64,000 nucleotides of DNA from Cunninghamella blakesleeana (lineage: Eukaryota > Mucoromycota > Mucoromycetes > Mucorales > Cunninghamellaceae). A model generated the notes under the pieces. That model did not search any database and had not been told where the DNA came from. It saw nothing but the letters and a program-made list of their open reading frames with translations. The stretch spans positions 1 through 64,000 of the forward strand of contig JAFCIZ010000009.1 of NCBI GenBank assembly GCA_017871115.1, given 5' to 3'. Position numbers and translations under genes: made by a program. How positions within the stretch are numbered: the stretch's first letter is position 1; the number at the start of each line of letters is the position of its first letter. Below are positions 35,324-43,939 of this stretch, in pieces.

Positions 35324-37684
35324 ATCCATCCAACGTTGGAAGGAATCATCATCAGGAAAATATATATATTCCGATGTAGTAGATATCCATTTCTTATCAG
35401 GATGATACTCTAACATATGGTTATATAGTTTACTACATTTGGATAACATTTCATCCCTAGATATGGCAGGACATTTGTAATAAGGTCTTGTGGAACATTC
35501 TATTGTTTCTCCACTTTTCGTTAGGATAAGAACGCATTTACCATTCTCATCTATATATTGCCACTTGGGATGCTTTGGAAGCATGGCCCAATCATGAGAT
35601 GGAGCCTGGGTACATAATCTCTTTGTAGATACCAAACTTGTTACCAGAACATCTTCTGTTGGAAATATACATGTATCATTGTTAACGATTATTTCGTAGT
35701 TCACATATGTATCTTGGTATAATTTCCTTGTATTCCTCAAGATCATGATATACTTTCTATATCTACAGGGTTCCCATATGTAATAGGATTTAAATTTCGG
35801 TACAGATATTTTGTATCTTCCAGATTGGTCTACATGAATGATGATGATATTGCACTTGAATCTTTCTTCATACAAGCGATAATACACTGTACCATCTATA
35901 TCATCTACTTTGGCTAATTGCTCCCTGATTATATCATCAGGAACATTCCACAACTCTTGTCTTAATACATTCAGATGTTTCTCTTCGGTCTTCAAGAAAA
36001 GATCATCCTTATCACCGAATGCATATCTGAGACATGATGTAAATGTACCACCTGTACCCAATCTTCTATAGTCTGAAACACCATATTCGGCTTCCATCAT
36101 CCTTGGTATTGGACCTCTTCTTCCAGGTGCTAATATCTTAAGTGTCTTAATATCCTTCATACGTTTTTCTGAACCGGGAGCATCATCGTTATGATAATAT
36201 TGGTATGTCCTCTTGGATGGATTAACGAAATGGTTTGAGGTGTAACATACAATAATATATTTAAAGAGGGATTTATTGGATAGTCTATTTATCTTGAGTC
36301 CTACATAGAGATCATCTGATGGTGATGTATACCATCTGGAATATTTGTTATCATCTTCTTTGGGATACTTTATAACCAATCTACCTATAGATTCATATGC
36401 TTTGACATCCTCTTCTGTCTCTAATAATATAGGAAGTTTATGACATTCCCTTGTGTAGTTTCTAACAAATAATTCAGGTAATTGCTTACGTAAATCATCT
36501 ATCTTGCTCCCGCGTGACTGATAACCTGATTTCTTCTTCTTCTTCAATGAGAATTCATGCAACATTTTCTCACCTACTACTATGGGATATAATTCTTTGT
36601 ATCGCTCCAGTAGTTGGCATATGATAACTATACTACATACCATTCGGAAATCGTTCTTAGCCTGAGAGATAACCACCCCTTTGTCTTTAAATGTACATTT
36701 GGTTCCTAACATAGTCAGTTGGACTGACAGAAGTTCCTTCTCGATCTTGAGAATTGGTGGAGTGTTCGATAGATCCATATGCCGTGTTAACTTGATGATA
36801 TCCTTATAATGGGTCGATGAAATAACATATCCCATTACCCTTCTATGCCATTCGTATTCATACGGAAAATATATCCTGGTATTAACTCGGGTCTTCCCGA
36901 CTATGGTCAATGGAAGTCCATCTATCTTCCCAGTTTCTGCGTTCTTATACCAATTTCGACCAATGATTCCTAGTATATTTCCCATACCACCCTTCTTCTT
37001 GATGAATGATAATGTCTCTCCGTTGTCACCTATAACAAAATCTCTATTATTGTACCTTATCATAAGTCTTTCTGAAGATGATTCTTTTGGTACCTTAATA
37101 TATCTTCTGCCTATATCTTTAGGAGAATAGGTTACAGATAATTTTCTCCTTAACGATGGAACTTCCACAATCATATCAAGAGGATTATCTAATTCATCAA
37201 ATAATCTACTTAGAGGTGATATAACATGGGATAGTTTATACACCATCGTTACTGTATCTATTCTATATTCTGGTATAGAATCTGTCTTTTTTATCAGATG
37301 ATACAGCCTATCTTCCTCTGCCACTTGTAAATAGTATTGTCTAACTATATTTCCTACTTGAGAAATCAGCTCTTTGGACTCAGGATATTTATCTTTATAT
37401 GTGTAATCCACTATACCCAATTTACCCATATGTATAACAATACATTTATGGGCTAACATTGGGTGGATATTATATTTATTCATCAGATATTTCCCCTTCT
37501 TTATCATGGACATATCATCATCCATATCTTCTACTAATTTTATACATGATGTAATGGTTCCGTTGTATCCATCCAGATCTTTCATGGGTTGGATAACTAC
37601 CCTTTTTTCATCTAACATATACAGAACTTCCAACGTACACTTGAGTTTATGTGCACTTTTTAAAGCAAGTTGAACAACATCCAT
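35318..37684 (-). CDS. Probable early transcription factor large subunit (A7/VETF-L-like, 788 aa)
   Basis: Assigned by partial motifs. LPELFVRNYTRECHKLPIL (about 405-425) followed by VIKYPKE, then RWYTSPSDDLYVGLKINRLS (about 450-470), and later LAPGRRGPIPRM with GGTFTSCLRYAFG, follow the order seen in VETF-L/A7-type proteins of poxviruses, asfarviruses and mimivirus-like viruses. In poxviruses this protein pairs with D6 to recognise early promoters from inside the particle. A D6-type helicase is present here (18329-21046). It is shorter than its relatives, which often exceed 1000 residues. There is a basic run (KKKKKSGYQSRGSK, near 390). Downstream of RPB5 on the same strand. Its stop overlaps that of RPB1. 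Confidence 0.6.
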   Translation of the reverse strand: MDVVQLALKSAHKLKCTLEVLYMLDEKRVVIQPMKDLDGYNGTITSCIKLVEDMDDDMSMIKKGKYLMNKYNIHPMLAHKCIVIHMGKLGIVDYTYKDKYPESKELISQVGNIVRQYYLQVAEEDRLYHLIKKTDSIPEYRIDTVTMVYKLSHVISPLSRLFDELDNPLDMIVEVPSLRRKLSVTYSPKDIGRRYIKVPKESSSERLMIRYNNRDFVIGDNGETLSFIKKKGGMGNILGIIGRNWYKNAETGKIDGLPLTIVGKTRVNTRIYFPYEYEWHRRVMGYVISSTHYKDIIKLTRHMDLSNTPPILKIEKELLSVQLTMLGTKCTFKDKGVVISQAKNDFRMVCSIVIICQLLERYKELYPIVVGEKMLHEFSLKKKKKSGYQSRGSKIDDLRKQLPELFVRNYTRECHKLPILLETEEDVKAYESIGRLVIKYPKEDDNKYSRWYTSPSDDLYVGLKINRLSNKSLFKYIIVCYTSNHFVNPSKRTYQYYHNDDAPGSEKRMKDIKTLKILAPGRRGPIPRMMEAEYGVSDYRRLGTGGTFTSCLRYAFGDKDDLFLKTEEKHLNVLRQELWNVPDDIIREQLAKVDDIDGTVYYRLYEERFKCNIIIIHVDQSGRYKISVPKFKSYYIWEPCRYRKYIMILRNTRKLYQDTYVNYEIIVNNDTCIFPTEDVLVTSLVSTKRLCTQAPSHDWAMLPKHPKWQYIDENGKCVLILTKSGETIECSTRPYYKCPAISRDEMLSKCSKLYNHMLEYHPDKKWISTTSEYIYFPDDDSFQRWMDF

Positions 37685-37726
37685 TTCCAGGACGGACGCA
37701 CCATTCTACCAAACAGAATCTTCACA

Positions 37727-38161
37727 TCAAATTACCAATCGATAATACGTTTCTTCCTCTCTGAGAATACCGATTACATCGCCTTTACTAAAGTTATACC
37801 ATCTGGCTACTGGATCTGTTGATAATATCTTCGGCAGTTGATGTAACTTGATGCAATATTTACTGAGGATTTCATCTACATTGTCAGTGCATACAGTATG
37901 TTTTGGTACTAATATATTGTCTAATGGTGATAATATAAGCTCTCTTTCCATAAAGACTTTCGAAGGACATGGATTCTTATTAATAATTCCATGTACTATG
38001 ATGATATAATTTCCTTCATATCCTCTGTTATTAACAACATTTTCTACTCTGGAAACTAATGTGTCTGATCGTTTCGTTTCATCTACGTCATCATCATATA
38101 TGTGTAATATCTCTATGTCTTCCCCCCTATTATCCATAAAAAACTTTATAGCCCTTTCCAT
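37727..38161 (-). CDS. RPB5: RNA polymerase subunit RPB5 (144 aa)
   Basis: The C-terminal 75 residues are a typical RPB5/RpoH assembly domain: ILVPKHTVCT, then DEILSKYCIKLHQLPKIL, STDPVARWYNFSKGDVIGI (canonical DPVARYxGxxxGDVVKI) and a short YRLVI end. The N-terminal 65 residues (YIIIVHGIINKNPCPSK) recall a shortened eukaryote-type jaw domain, so the chain is intermediate between archaeal (about 80) and eukaryotic (about 210) forms. The gene lies between the VETF-L-like gene and the small secreted gene, all on the same strand. TCTTTTAAGA precedes the start. Confidence 0.92.
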   Translation of the reverse strand: MERAIKFFMDNRGEDIEILHIYDDDVDETKRSDTLVSRVENVVNNRGYEGNYIIIVHGIINKNPCPSKVFMERELILSPLDNILVPKHTVCTDNVDEILSKYCIKLHQLPKILSTDPVARWYNFSKGDVIGILREEETYYRLVI

Positions 38162-38206
38162 CTTTTAAGAGATACATGTTATCATCAGAGAATATACTGG
38201 TAATAA

Positions 38207-38383
38207 TCAATGGTTATTAAATTCTGCAATAATATTATTATTTGTACTTAATGGAGAGAAAGATACGAAACCTTCCTTAGATTTGACATCCTTGATGACA
38301 TCCATAATTTTATCATCTTTACCTACAGGATATGTAACCAAAGAAGCACCGAGAACAATATAAAAGATGGTAAATAAATGCAT
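38207..38383 (-). CDS. Small secreted or membrane-anchored protein (58 aa)
   Basis: The N-terminus MHLFTIFYIVLGASLVTYPVG looks like a signal peptide or anchor, followed by about 35 polar residues (KDDKIMDVIKDVKSKEGF). The frame is open to an upstream Met (38416), but Met at 38383 places the hydrophobic stretch at the N-terminus. No family recognised. Between RPB5 and R1. Confidence 0.55.
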   Translation of the reverse strand: MHLFTIFYIVLGASLVTYPVGKDDKIMDVIKDVKSKEGFVSFSPLSTNNNIIAEFNNH

Positions 38384-38490
38384 GTTAATTCGCAAATAAT
38401 ATTGTTGGCCAATCAACTCTAAAAATCATATGGATATAAATTCATATATTTTATACAATTGTATTGCATTGTCTACTCCACCTCTGAGCC

Positions 38491-38940
38491 TTTTTAAAAG
38501 TCCATTAAACTAATGTTAAACAGTGTGTACTCCAACTCACCAAGTTAGGTCCATAGTTATAAGGTCCATCCCTATTTTTTCTCCATCACCTCAACTTTTC
38601 TGACTCAACTTTTAAAATCGGTTCGAATTCTGACTTATGTAGTTTCCCTTTTATTTCTAAGTACGTACTTAGAAATAAAAGTAAGGTACCTTACCAATCA
38701 CTTTGCGTTAAAATGGAAATATAGTTCCTTTGGTGATGAAATGGTGTCCTTTTAATATTTAGGTACGTACCTAAATATTAAAAGTTGGACTACCTAAGTT
38801 CAATTTCGAAGTGGTTTCGAAAGTTGAGTCAAGAATTATGAGGTACCGAAGAAAAATTGGGATAAATTACCTAACTTAGGAACCAATTTGGTGAGTATAA
38901 TCCATACATGGTACTGCATTAGTTTAGTAGACTTTTAAAA
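38491..38940 (-). repeat. R1, second copy
   Basis: Base-for-base the same element as 1848-2297 as far as I could read, with the same minor variants (ctccatcacctcaac; accaatttgg). This supports one unit read twice rather than two diverged units. As a repeat boundary it closes the module primase-RPB1-VETF-L-RPB5-small secreted protein. Confidence 0.94.
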
Positions 38941-39063
38941 GATCATAATATATGGGATATATATTGCAAAGTTCACATCCTTCAGAACCAAGTTGGACAG
39001 AAGCCTGAATGGTTCTTTAATGGAGGAACTTTTTAAAAGATTAGACATTATCTAGGTTTCTAA
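38941..39063. other. Non-coding tail after R1, second copy
   Basis: Same sequence as 2298-2420, including the interrupted inverted repeat (AAGTTC..AGAACC with GGTTCT..GAACTT, 38969-39030) and the final TTTTTAAAA. Confidence 0.5.
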
Positions 39064-42000
39064 TTAACATGAGAAATGTACACCACAAGTACCACATTTA
39101 CCACCTCTACAACTTTCCATACAATCGTTGTCAGTCTTACAACATTGTCCAGCTTTACCCGATCCGTCACCTAATCCTGGTTTACCACCTGTACAGATAG
39201 GTGTTGGTGTTGGTGTAGAAGTGTATGGAGGAATAGTTGTAGTAGCTCCGGGAGTAATAACATAGGGGTCCTTATTTGTATCAGTAGTACATCCTTCCTT
39301 GGTCCATTGAGATCTCAATGTAGTATCTGTGAGGGTTCCCCAATTAACATTAGGGAAGATCTTATATTTATCTTGAGCAATAGGACAGTTACAGTTATTA
39401 TCTGTGTATAATTTACGAATGGCGGTATCTGTGAGAGTTCCCCACTTACCAAGATGGGTCTGTAATGGACTTACATTATACTTGAGATAAGTACCAAAGC
39501 ATGCACAATCATAGTAAATCCATTGTCCTTGAATATCCGATTTTCCTTCCATTGTTCCCCATGTCTTGAAGGGATCTACTTTGTAAGTATCCATTAAATT
39601 CTTACATTTGTCTGCAATACTCATAGGATTAACGTATGGATTGGTTGGTGTAGGAGTAGGAACAATCGTGGTAGTCGTAGTTGTTGTAGTTGGTGTTGGT
39701 GTTGGTTTTTCGGGTGCCTTTTCTCCACATGGTAAGTAATAATAACGGAACTCATCATATACACGAACAGAGTAGCTGAGGTTGCGGTGGGGCCATGATT
39801 CCCACATGGTTTGGCCATCCACATTTGTTACTTCGAATTTACCTTCGTCTGTAATAGAGGCCTTATATGGACCTGATTTACGATTGACAGTATTTTCACC
39901 AAACCAATACCATCTGTTGGTTGAATCAGATAATGCAATATCACCTTCGCTGTTAAGAAGTAAGTGGAATGGACCTGTTGTATTGGTAACACCAGCTGTA
40001 TAAGAGTTCCACATGGTTCTTTCTTCGTCCTTGATGATAAAACCACCTTTGCTATCGAGAATGGCCTTGAATCTACCATTTGGTGATTGCATACCGGTAC
40101 CCGAATGAAGGAAATCGGTACAGTTTACATCCTGAGATACAATACTTGATCTTTGTGTATTAATAGATGGATTGTCCAAGATGTAGTTATGAGGATCTTT
40201 TGTTATACCAAGTCTGGGATTGGGAGTAACAAAATCGGTAGGAACGAGATAGTTCTGTTGATATTTATAACCTCTGGAATTAGCATATGAATTACCAATC
40301 TCGTCGAATGTACACCAAATCTTAACGTAGGCAGCATCATACAAGGACAATCTTCCGTTGTTGTCGAGGATGAGCATATAATTATCTATGGTACTGGTTG
40401 ATCTTCGTGGAGAACCAACGGTGAAGTTGTTATATATATTCTGAGTTGACCATGATTCTACATAGACATTAGTGAGATATGGAGGTTTGACCTTACTCCA
40501 CATATTAGCGGTTTCAATGACGAAATGACCACGAGAATTAATACGAGCACGATGTTTATATGGACTACCCGCTATAGCCTTGAATGGTGTACCTCCACTT
40601 TCCCACACACGAACAGTACCACGACTAATAATAAGATTACCTGTGATATCCAATGAGGCAGTGAATTTACCATCTTCAGATACTAAATTATTGGAACCAT
40701 CTAAGACATCACCGACGACAAGACTATTCTTGATTGTAGCTCCATTGATATCGTCATTTACAGTAACGAAAGGTAACGCATCCTGTATAACGTCGTTACA
40801 ATTAACTGTACCTATCATGAAACAATCAAGTTCAGACTTGGTTTTCTCAGTAAATTTAGCAAGGGATGCAAATGTACGTTCGGCTGTTTGTTCTTTTGTA
40901 TCAGCACACAAGAAGGGCATAACAACCATTTCAGCAAGAGGGAAACATGCGAGTTTACCACATTTCCCTGCTTCAACTGGAATATCCATACCAATGTTTG
41001 TGCCTACAACCTTTGTAACGGCGGTACTATTCTGTGTACCAGTACCGTTTTCACCACCATTTGAAGTAGACCAATCCTTTGTGTTAGAAACTTCCACGGT
41101 CTTGGTAACCATCCTGGAATTGGTTGTCGAATCGCTTCCCCCTTCTGTAGATGTATGACTATCAGAAGTTCCTACTGTCTCCGTAGTAAGATCTTGGGTT
41201 TGTTCGGAATAGTTATCTTCCCTTGATACAGAATCTTGACTACCGAGTGAAAGATTCCAACTATCTTCGCTAGTCGTACCATCACTCTTGGATGAACCTC
41301 CTCCTTTACCTCCTTCAACAGTACCAGTCGCAGTAATACCACCAAAAAGACCACCACCTTGCCAACCTACAGTACCTGATGAACTCACATGCCAATTATC
41401 ATTGGATTCTTCGTTATGTGATTTACCTTGACTTCCTCCTTTGCTGACATCCAATATTGTAACTTTGTTGGTAGAATCGCTATATCCTTTGTTGATTATA
41501 GATCCAGTAGTACGAGCACTGGATGATTCATCCGTATGTGTATCAGATATACTCCAAGATTTTTCTATTGTATGAGATATAGTATCAGATATACTACTAC
41601 TATCGGAAACAGTGCTGCTCCCACCTAATGTTTTGACATAATTAGTAGATGAACTACTAGACACCAAATAGGTAATAGCGTTTTGTTGAGAAATTTCCTT
41701 ACTAACAGATATCTTACAATTGGTTGATGTTGGTGGACATGGAAGACCAGGTTGAGGAAAGATAATAGGTCTACCTATACCTGTAATGTAATTAACATTC
41801 TCTACACCAATAAGATCTACATGATATGGATTAGCCAATGGATTAACACTAGCTTGAGGTACACACCATTTAGTATAATTCTTTAGTTCACCCTCAGCTC
41901 TCTTATCGAGTTTATGATTGCCGTGATCAAGCTTAAGATCCTCACCGTATGGAAGTATCAACATATCCTTCAACACACTGATATCTACTGGTTTACCATC

Positions 42001-42114
42001 CTTGCCCCTAAGACCGCTGACAGTAATGTTAGTTCCTGGAATAACACCATAATCCTTGACAGCACTCACTGCTGTTAACAGAAATGCTATAGCAAAAGAT
42101 ATCTTCTTTACCAT
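39064..42114 (-). CDS. Secreted multidomain lectin-type surface or effector protein (1016 aa)
   Basis: Signal peptide at residues 1-18. A Lys-Arg site of the Kex2 kind (LDKRAEGE, 69-76) may release the mature chain. Residues 151-370 are Ser/Thr/Gly-rich with alternating polar residues (KSWSISDTHTDESS), as in cell-wall adhesins or amphipathic strands of aerolysin-type pore formers; I cannot decide which. A Cys-containing segment follows (385-440). Residues about 475-810 contain repeats of bulb-type lectin character (FTASLDITGNLIISRG..VWESG; GRFKAILDSKGGFIIKD..MWNS; YKASITDEGKFEV..MWESW). A Pro/Thr linker follows, then two WGTLTDT repeats, a second Pro/Thr linker and an eight-Cys tail of knottin-like spacing. 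Host-cell or cell-wall binding is likely. Whether virion spike, adhesin or killer-type effector is open. It is alone in its module between inverted R1 and R2. Confidence 0.85.
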   Translation of the reverse strand: MVKKISFAIAFLLTAVSAVKDYGVIPGTNITVSGLRGKDGKPVDISVLKDMLILPYGEDLKLDHGNHKLDKRAEGELKNYTKWCVPQASVNPLANPYHVDLIGVENVNYITGIGRPIIFPQPGLPCPPTSTNCKISVSKEISQQNAITYLVSSSSSTNYVKTLGGSSTVSDSSSISDTISHTIEKSWSISDTHTDESSSARTTGSIINKGYSDSTNKVTILDVSKGGSQGKSHNEESNDNWHVSSSGTVGWQGGGLFGGITATGTVEGGKGGGSSKSDGTTSEDSWNLSLGSQDSVSREDNYSEQTQDLTTETVGTSDSHTSTEGGSDSTTNSRMVTKTVEVSNTKDWSTSNGGENGTGTQNSTAVTKVVGTNIGMDIPVEAGKCGKLACFPLAEMVVMPFLCADTKEQTAERTFASLAKFTEKTKSELDCFMIGTVNCNDVIQDALPFVTVNDDINGATIKNSLVVGDVLDGSNNLVSEDGKFTASLDITGNLIISRGTVRVWESGGTPFKAIAGSPYKHRARINSRGHFVIETANMWSKVKPPYLTNVYVESWSTQNIYNNFTVGSPRRSTSTIDNYMLILDNNGRLSLYDAAYVKIWCTFDEIGNSYANSRGYKYQQNYLVPTDFVTPNPRLGITKDPHNYILDNPSINTQRSSIVSQDVNCTDFLHSGTGMQSPNGRFKAILDSKGGFIIKDEERTMWNSYTAGVTNTTGPFHLLLNSEGDIALSDSTNRWYWFGENTVNRKSGPYKASITDEGKFEVTNVDGQTMWESWPHRNLSYSVRVYDEFRYYYLPCGEKAPEKPTPTPTTTTTTTTIVPTPTPTNPYVNPMSIADKCKNLMDTYKVDPFKTWGTMEGKSDIQGQWIYYDCACFGTYLKYNVSPLQTHLGKWGTLTDTAIRKLYTDNNCNCPIAQDKYKIFPNVNWGTLTDTTLRSQWTKEGCTTDTNKDPYVITPGATTTIPPYTSTPTPTPICTGGKPGLGDGSGKAGQCCKTDNDCMESCRGGKCGTCGVHFSC

Positions 42115-42180
42115 TTGTTTGTTGATCGTTGGAAAGAAGATGACATGTCTCCTAAAAAATCACGATTTCTACATTCAACG

Positions 42181-42532
42181 ATTCTAATTCTTGACCTAGT
42201 TTTAAAAATTAGTTGGAAATTGAACTTAGGTAGTCCAACTTTTAATATTTAGGTACGTACCTAAATATTAAAAGGGCACCATTTCATCACCAAAGGAACT
42301 ATATTTCCATTTTAACGCAAAGTGATTGGTAAGGTACCTTACTTTTATTTCTAAGTACGTACTTAGAAATAAAAGGGAAACTACATAAGTCAGAATTCGA
42401 ACCGATTTTAAAAGTTGAGTCAGAAAAAATGGGGTGATGGAGAAAAAATAGGGATGAACCTTATAACTATGGACCTAACTTGGTAAGTTGGAGTACACAG
42501 TGTTTAACATTAGTTTAGTAGACTTTTAAAAA
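42181..42532 (+). repeat. R2, second copy (left arm missing)
   Basis: Same truncated element as 5531-5884, differing by a one-base indel (agttggaaatt against agtggaaatt). The missing left arm is therefore a real feature of R2 and not an error of the first copy. Confidence 0.92.
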
Positions 42533-42553
42533 TACTATGATCTTCAGATAAAG

Positions 42554-43843
42554 TTATGACCAGTTATGATCAACTGCTGCAGCAAATACATTATTATCCA
42601 TATCGTTAGTATCCTTTATCTCATCTCCGAATCTCATAACATGAGCTATGATACATTGTACTTGTTCGATATAATCACCAAACATCTCACTGGAATAATA
42701 CACCCTTCTATTATCTTCATCAAAGGAAATACCTACTCGTCTACATGCTATATGATCATAGCTATAACATCTATTAGATATTTCTATATATTCTCTCTCT
42801 GTTTTCTTCTTCTCACTATAACATTCACATCCCATTGATATATAATCAGATTGGAGGATTCTATGAAATCGTGTAAGTCCTTCGAATCCGATACTATCTT
42901 GTACATAATCTTCATACTCTAAATTATCATCGTTGATATACACTCCAGTTTCATTGATAATGGATATGATTTCATGCTTATTATTTGGATCTTTCAGTAG
43001 GCTCCTATCACATCCCTCTATGTTGAAGACAGCCTTGGATAAATTCCTTTTTTCCTCCGTCATATCCATAAAGTTGAGACCATCAAACATATGTAGATAC
43101 ATTATAACTCTAAAGCTTGAATAATAGCATGATTCCATTGGTATAGTATATTTTTTGTATTTCTCTCCTATGTATATAGCCTTCTTTATATCACCATGAC
43201 ATCTCGCTAATACCCATACTATATCGGTTAGAAAATTTGGATTCCAGTCCCGACTACATCTTTTTTCTCTCAATATCTCCTCTAATGTATCTATATTTCC
43301 ACTATGTGCCAAATACAATATCCTACGATTTATATCGTTTCCTATATATTTCAAGTAAATATCATTAGGTGTCGAGTATGCAATTGCATCTTCCATAGAT
43401 ACCATCCTAAGAGGGTTCTCTATTGTTAAATCTAATTTGTCTAACATGCCCAACTTGTAATATATCTTGTTCATAAACAATGGATCGTATTTCATACTAG
43501 CCTCTATGTTGTTTATACCCCACATGAATTTCTTGTTGGATGATTCTTCGTAACCGTGATTTGACTCCCAACTCTCCCATATATAACATACCCTGATTAT
43601 AACTTTAGGATCCATTGTACAATGGATAGCTTTCCATATAGCCAATTGGGGTGGAATGTATTTCTTCATAAACATAAGGGTTCTTATATCGGCACCCCTT
43701 TCTAATACCTGACCGAGGATAACCATAATGCCTCCTTCTAAAAATAATTTATCTCTATCCGGTTCTACTTTCAACACATAATGGATGTAGCATCCAGATA
43801 AGTTGATTATCCTTTCTTTTACTTCTTCGGGTATTTTTTCCAT
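42554..43843 (-). CDS. Gene A: unknown protein with ankyrin/MGF-like helical repeats (429 aa)
   Basis: No signal peptide or transmembrane segment. The N-terminal 120 residues (SGCYIHYVLKVEPDRDKLF; GGIMVILGQVLERGADIRTL) and the C-terminal 60 residues are shared with A'. The centre has paired-helix units such as RILYLAHSGNIDTLEEILRE and VLARCHGDIKKAIYIGEKY, reminiscent of ankyrin-like repeats in multigene-family proteins of large DNA viruses. That likeness is by pattern only. It is head to head with secreted gene B, and the pair exists twice in the unit, so A and B probably work together. Possible roles are an intracellular partner or host-interaction factor; neither is demonstrated. Confidence 0.82.
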   Translation of the reverse strand: MEKIPEEVKERIINLSGCYIHYVLKVEPDRDKLFLEGGIMVILGQVLERGADIRTLMFMKKYIPPQLAIWKAIHCTMDPKVIIRVCYIWESWESNHGYEESSNKKFMWGINNIEASMKYDPLFMNKIYYKLGMLDKLDLTIENPLRMVSMEDAIAYSTPNDIYLKYIGNDINRRILYLAHSGNIDTLEEILREKRCSRDWNPNFLTDIVWVLARCHGDIKKAIYIGEKYKKYTIPMESCYYSSFRVIMYLHMFDGLNFMDMTEEKRNLSKAVFNIEGCDRSLLKDPNNKHEIISIINETGVYINDDNLEYEDYVQDSIGFEGLTRFHRILQSDYISMGCECYSEKKKTEREYIEISNRCYSYDHIACRRVGISFDEDNRRVYYSSEMFGDYIEQVQCIIAHVMRFGDEIKDTNDMDNNVFAAAVDHNWS

Positions 43844-43939
43844 TAGAATTCGCTGATTTATTACACCTTACAGGTTACATGTGATTTTTCAAGTTGTTTT
43901 GTTATATCATTGGGAGTTTTCTTATTCAAATCAAATCAT

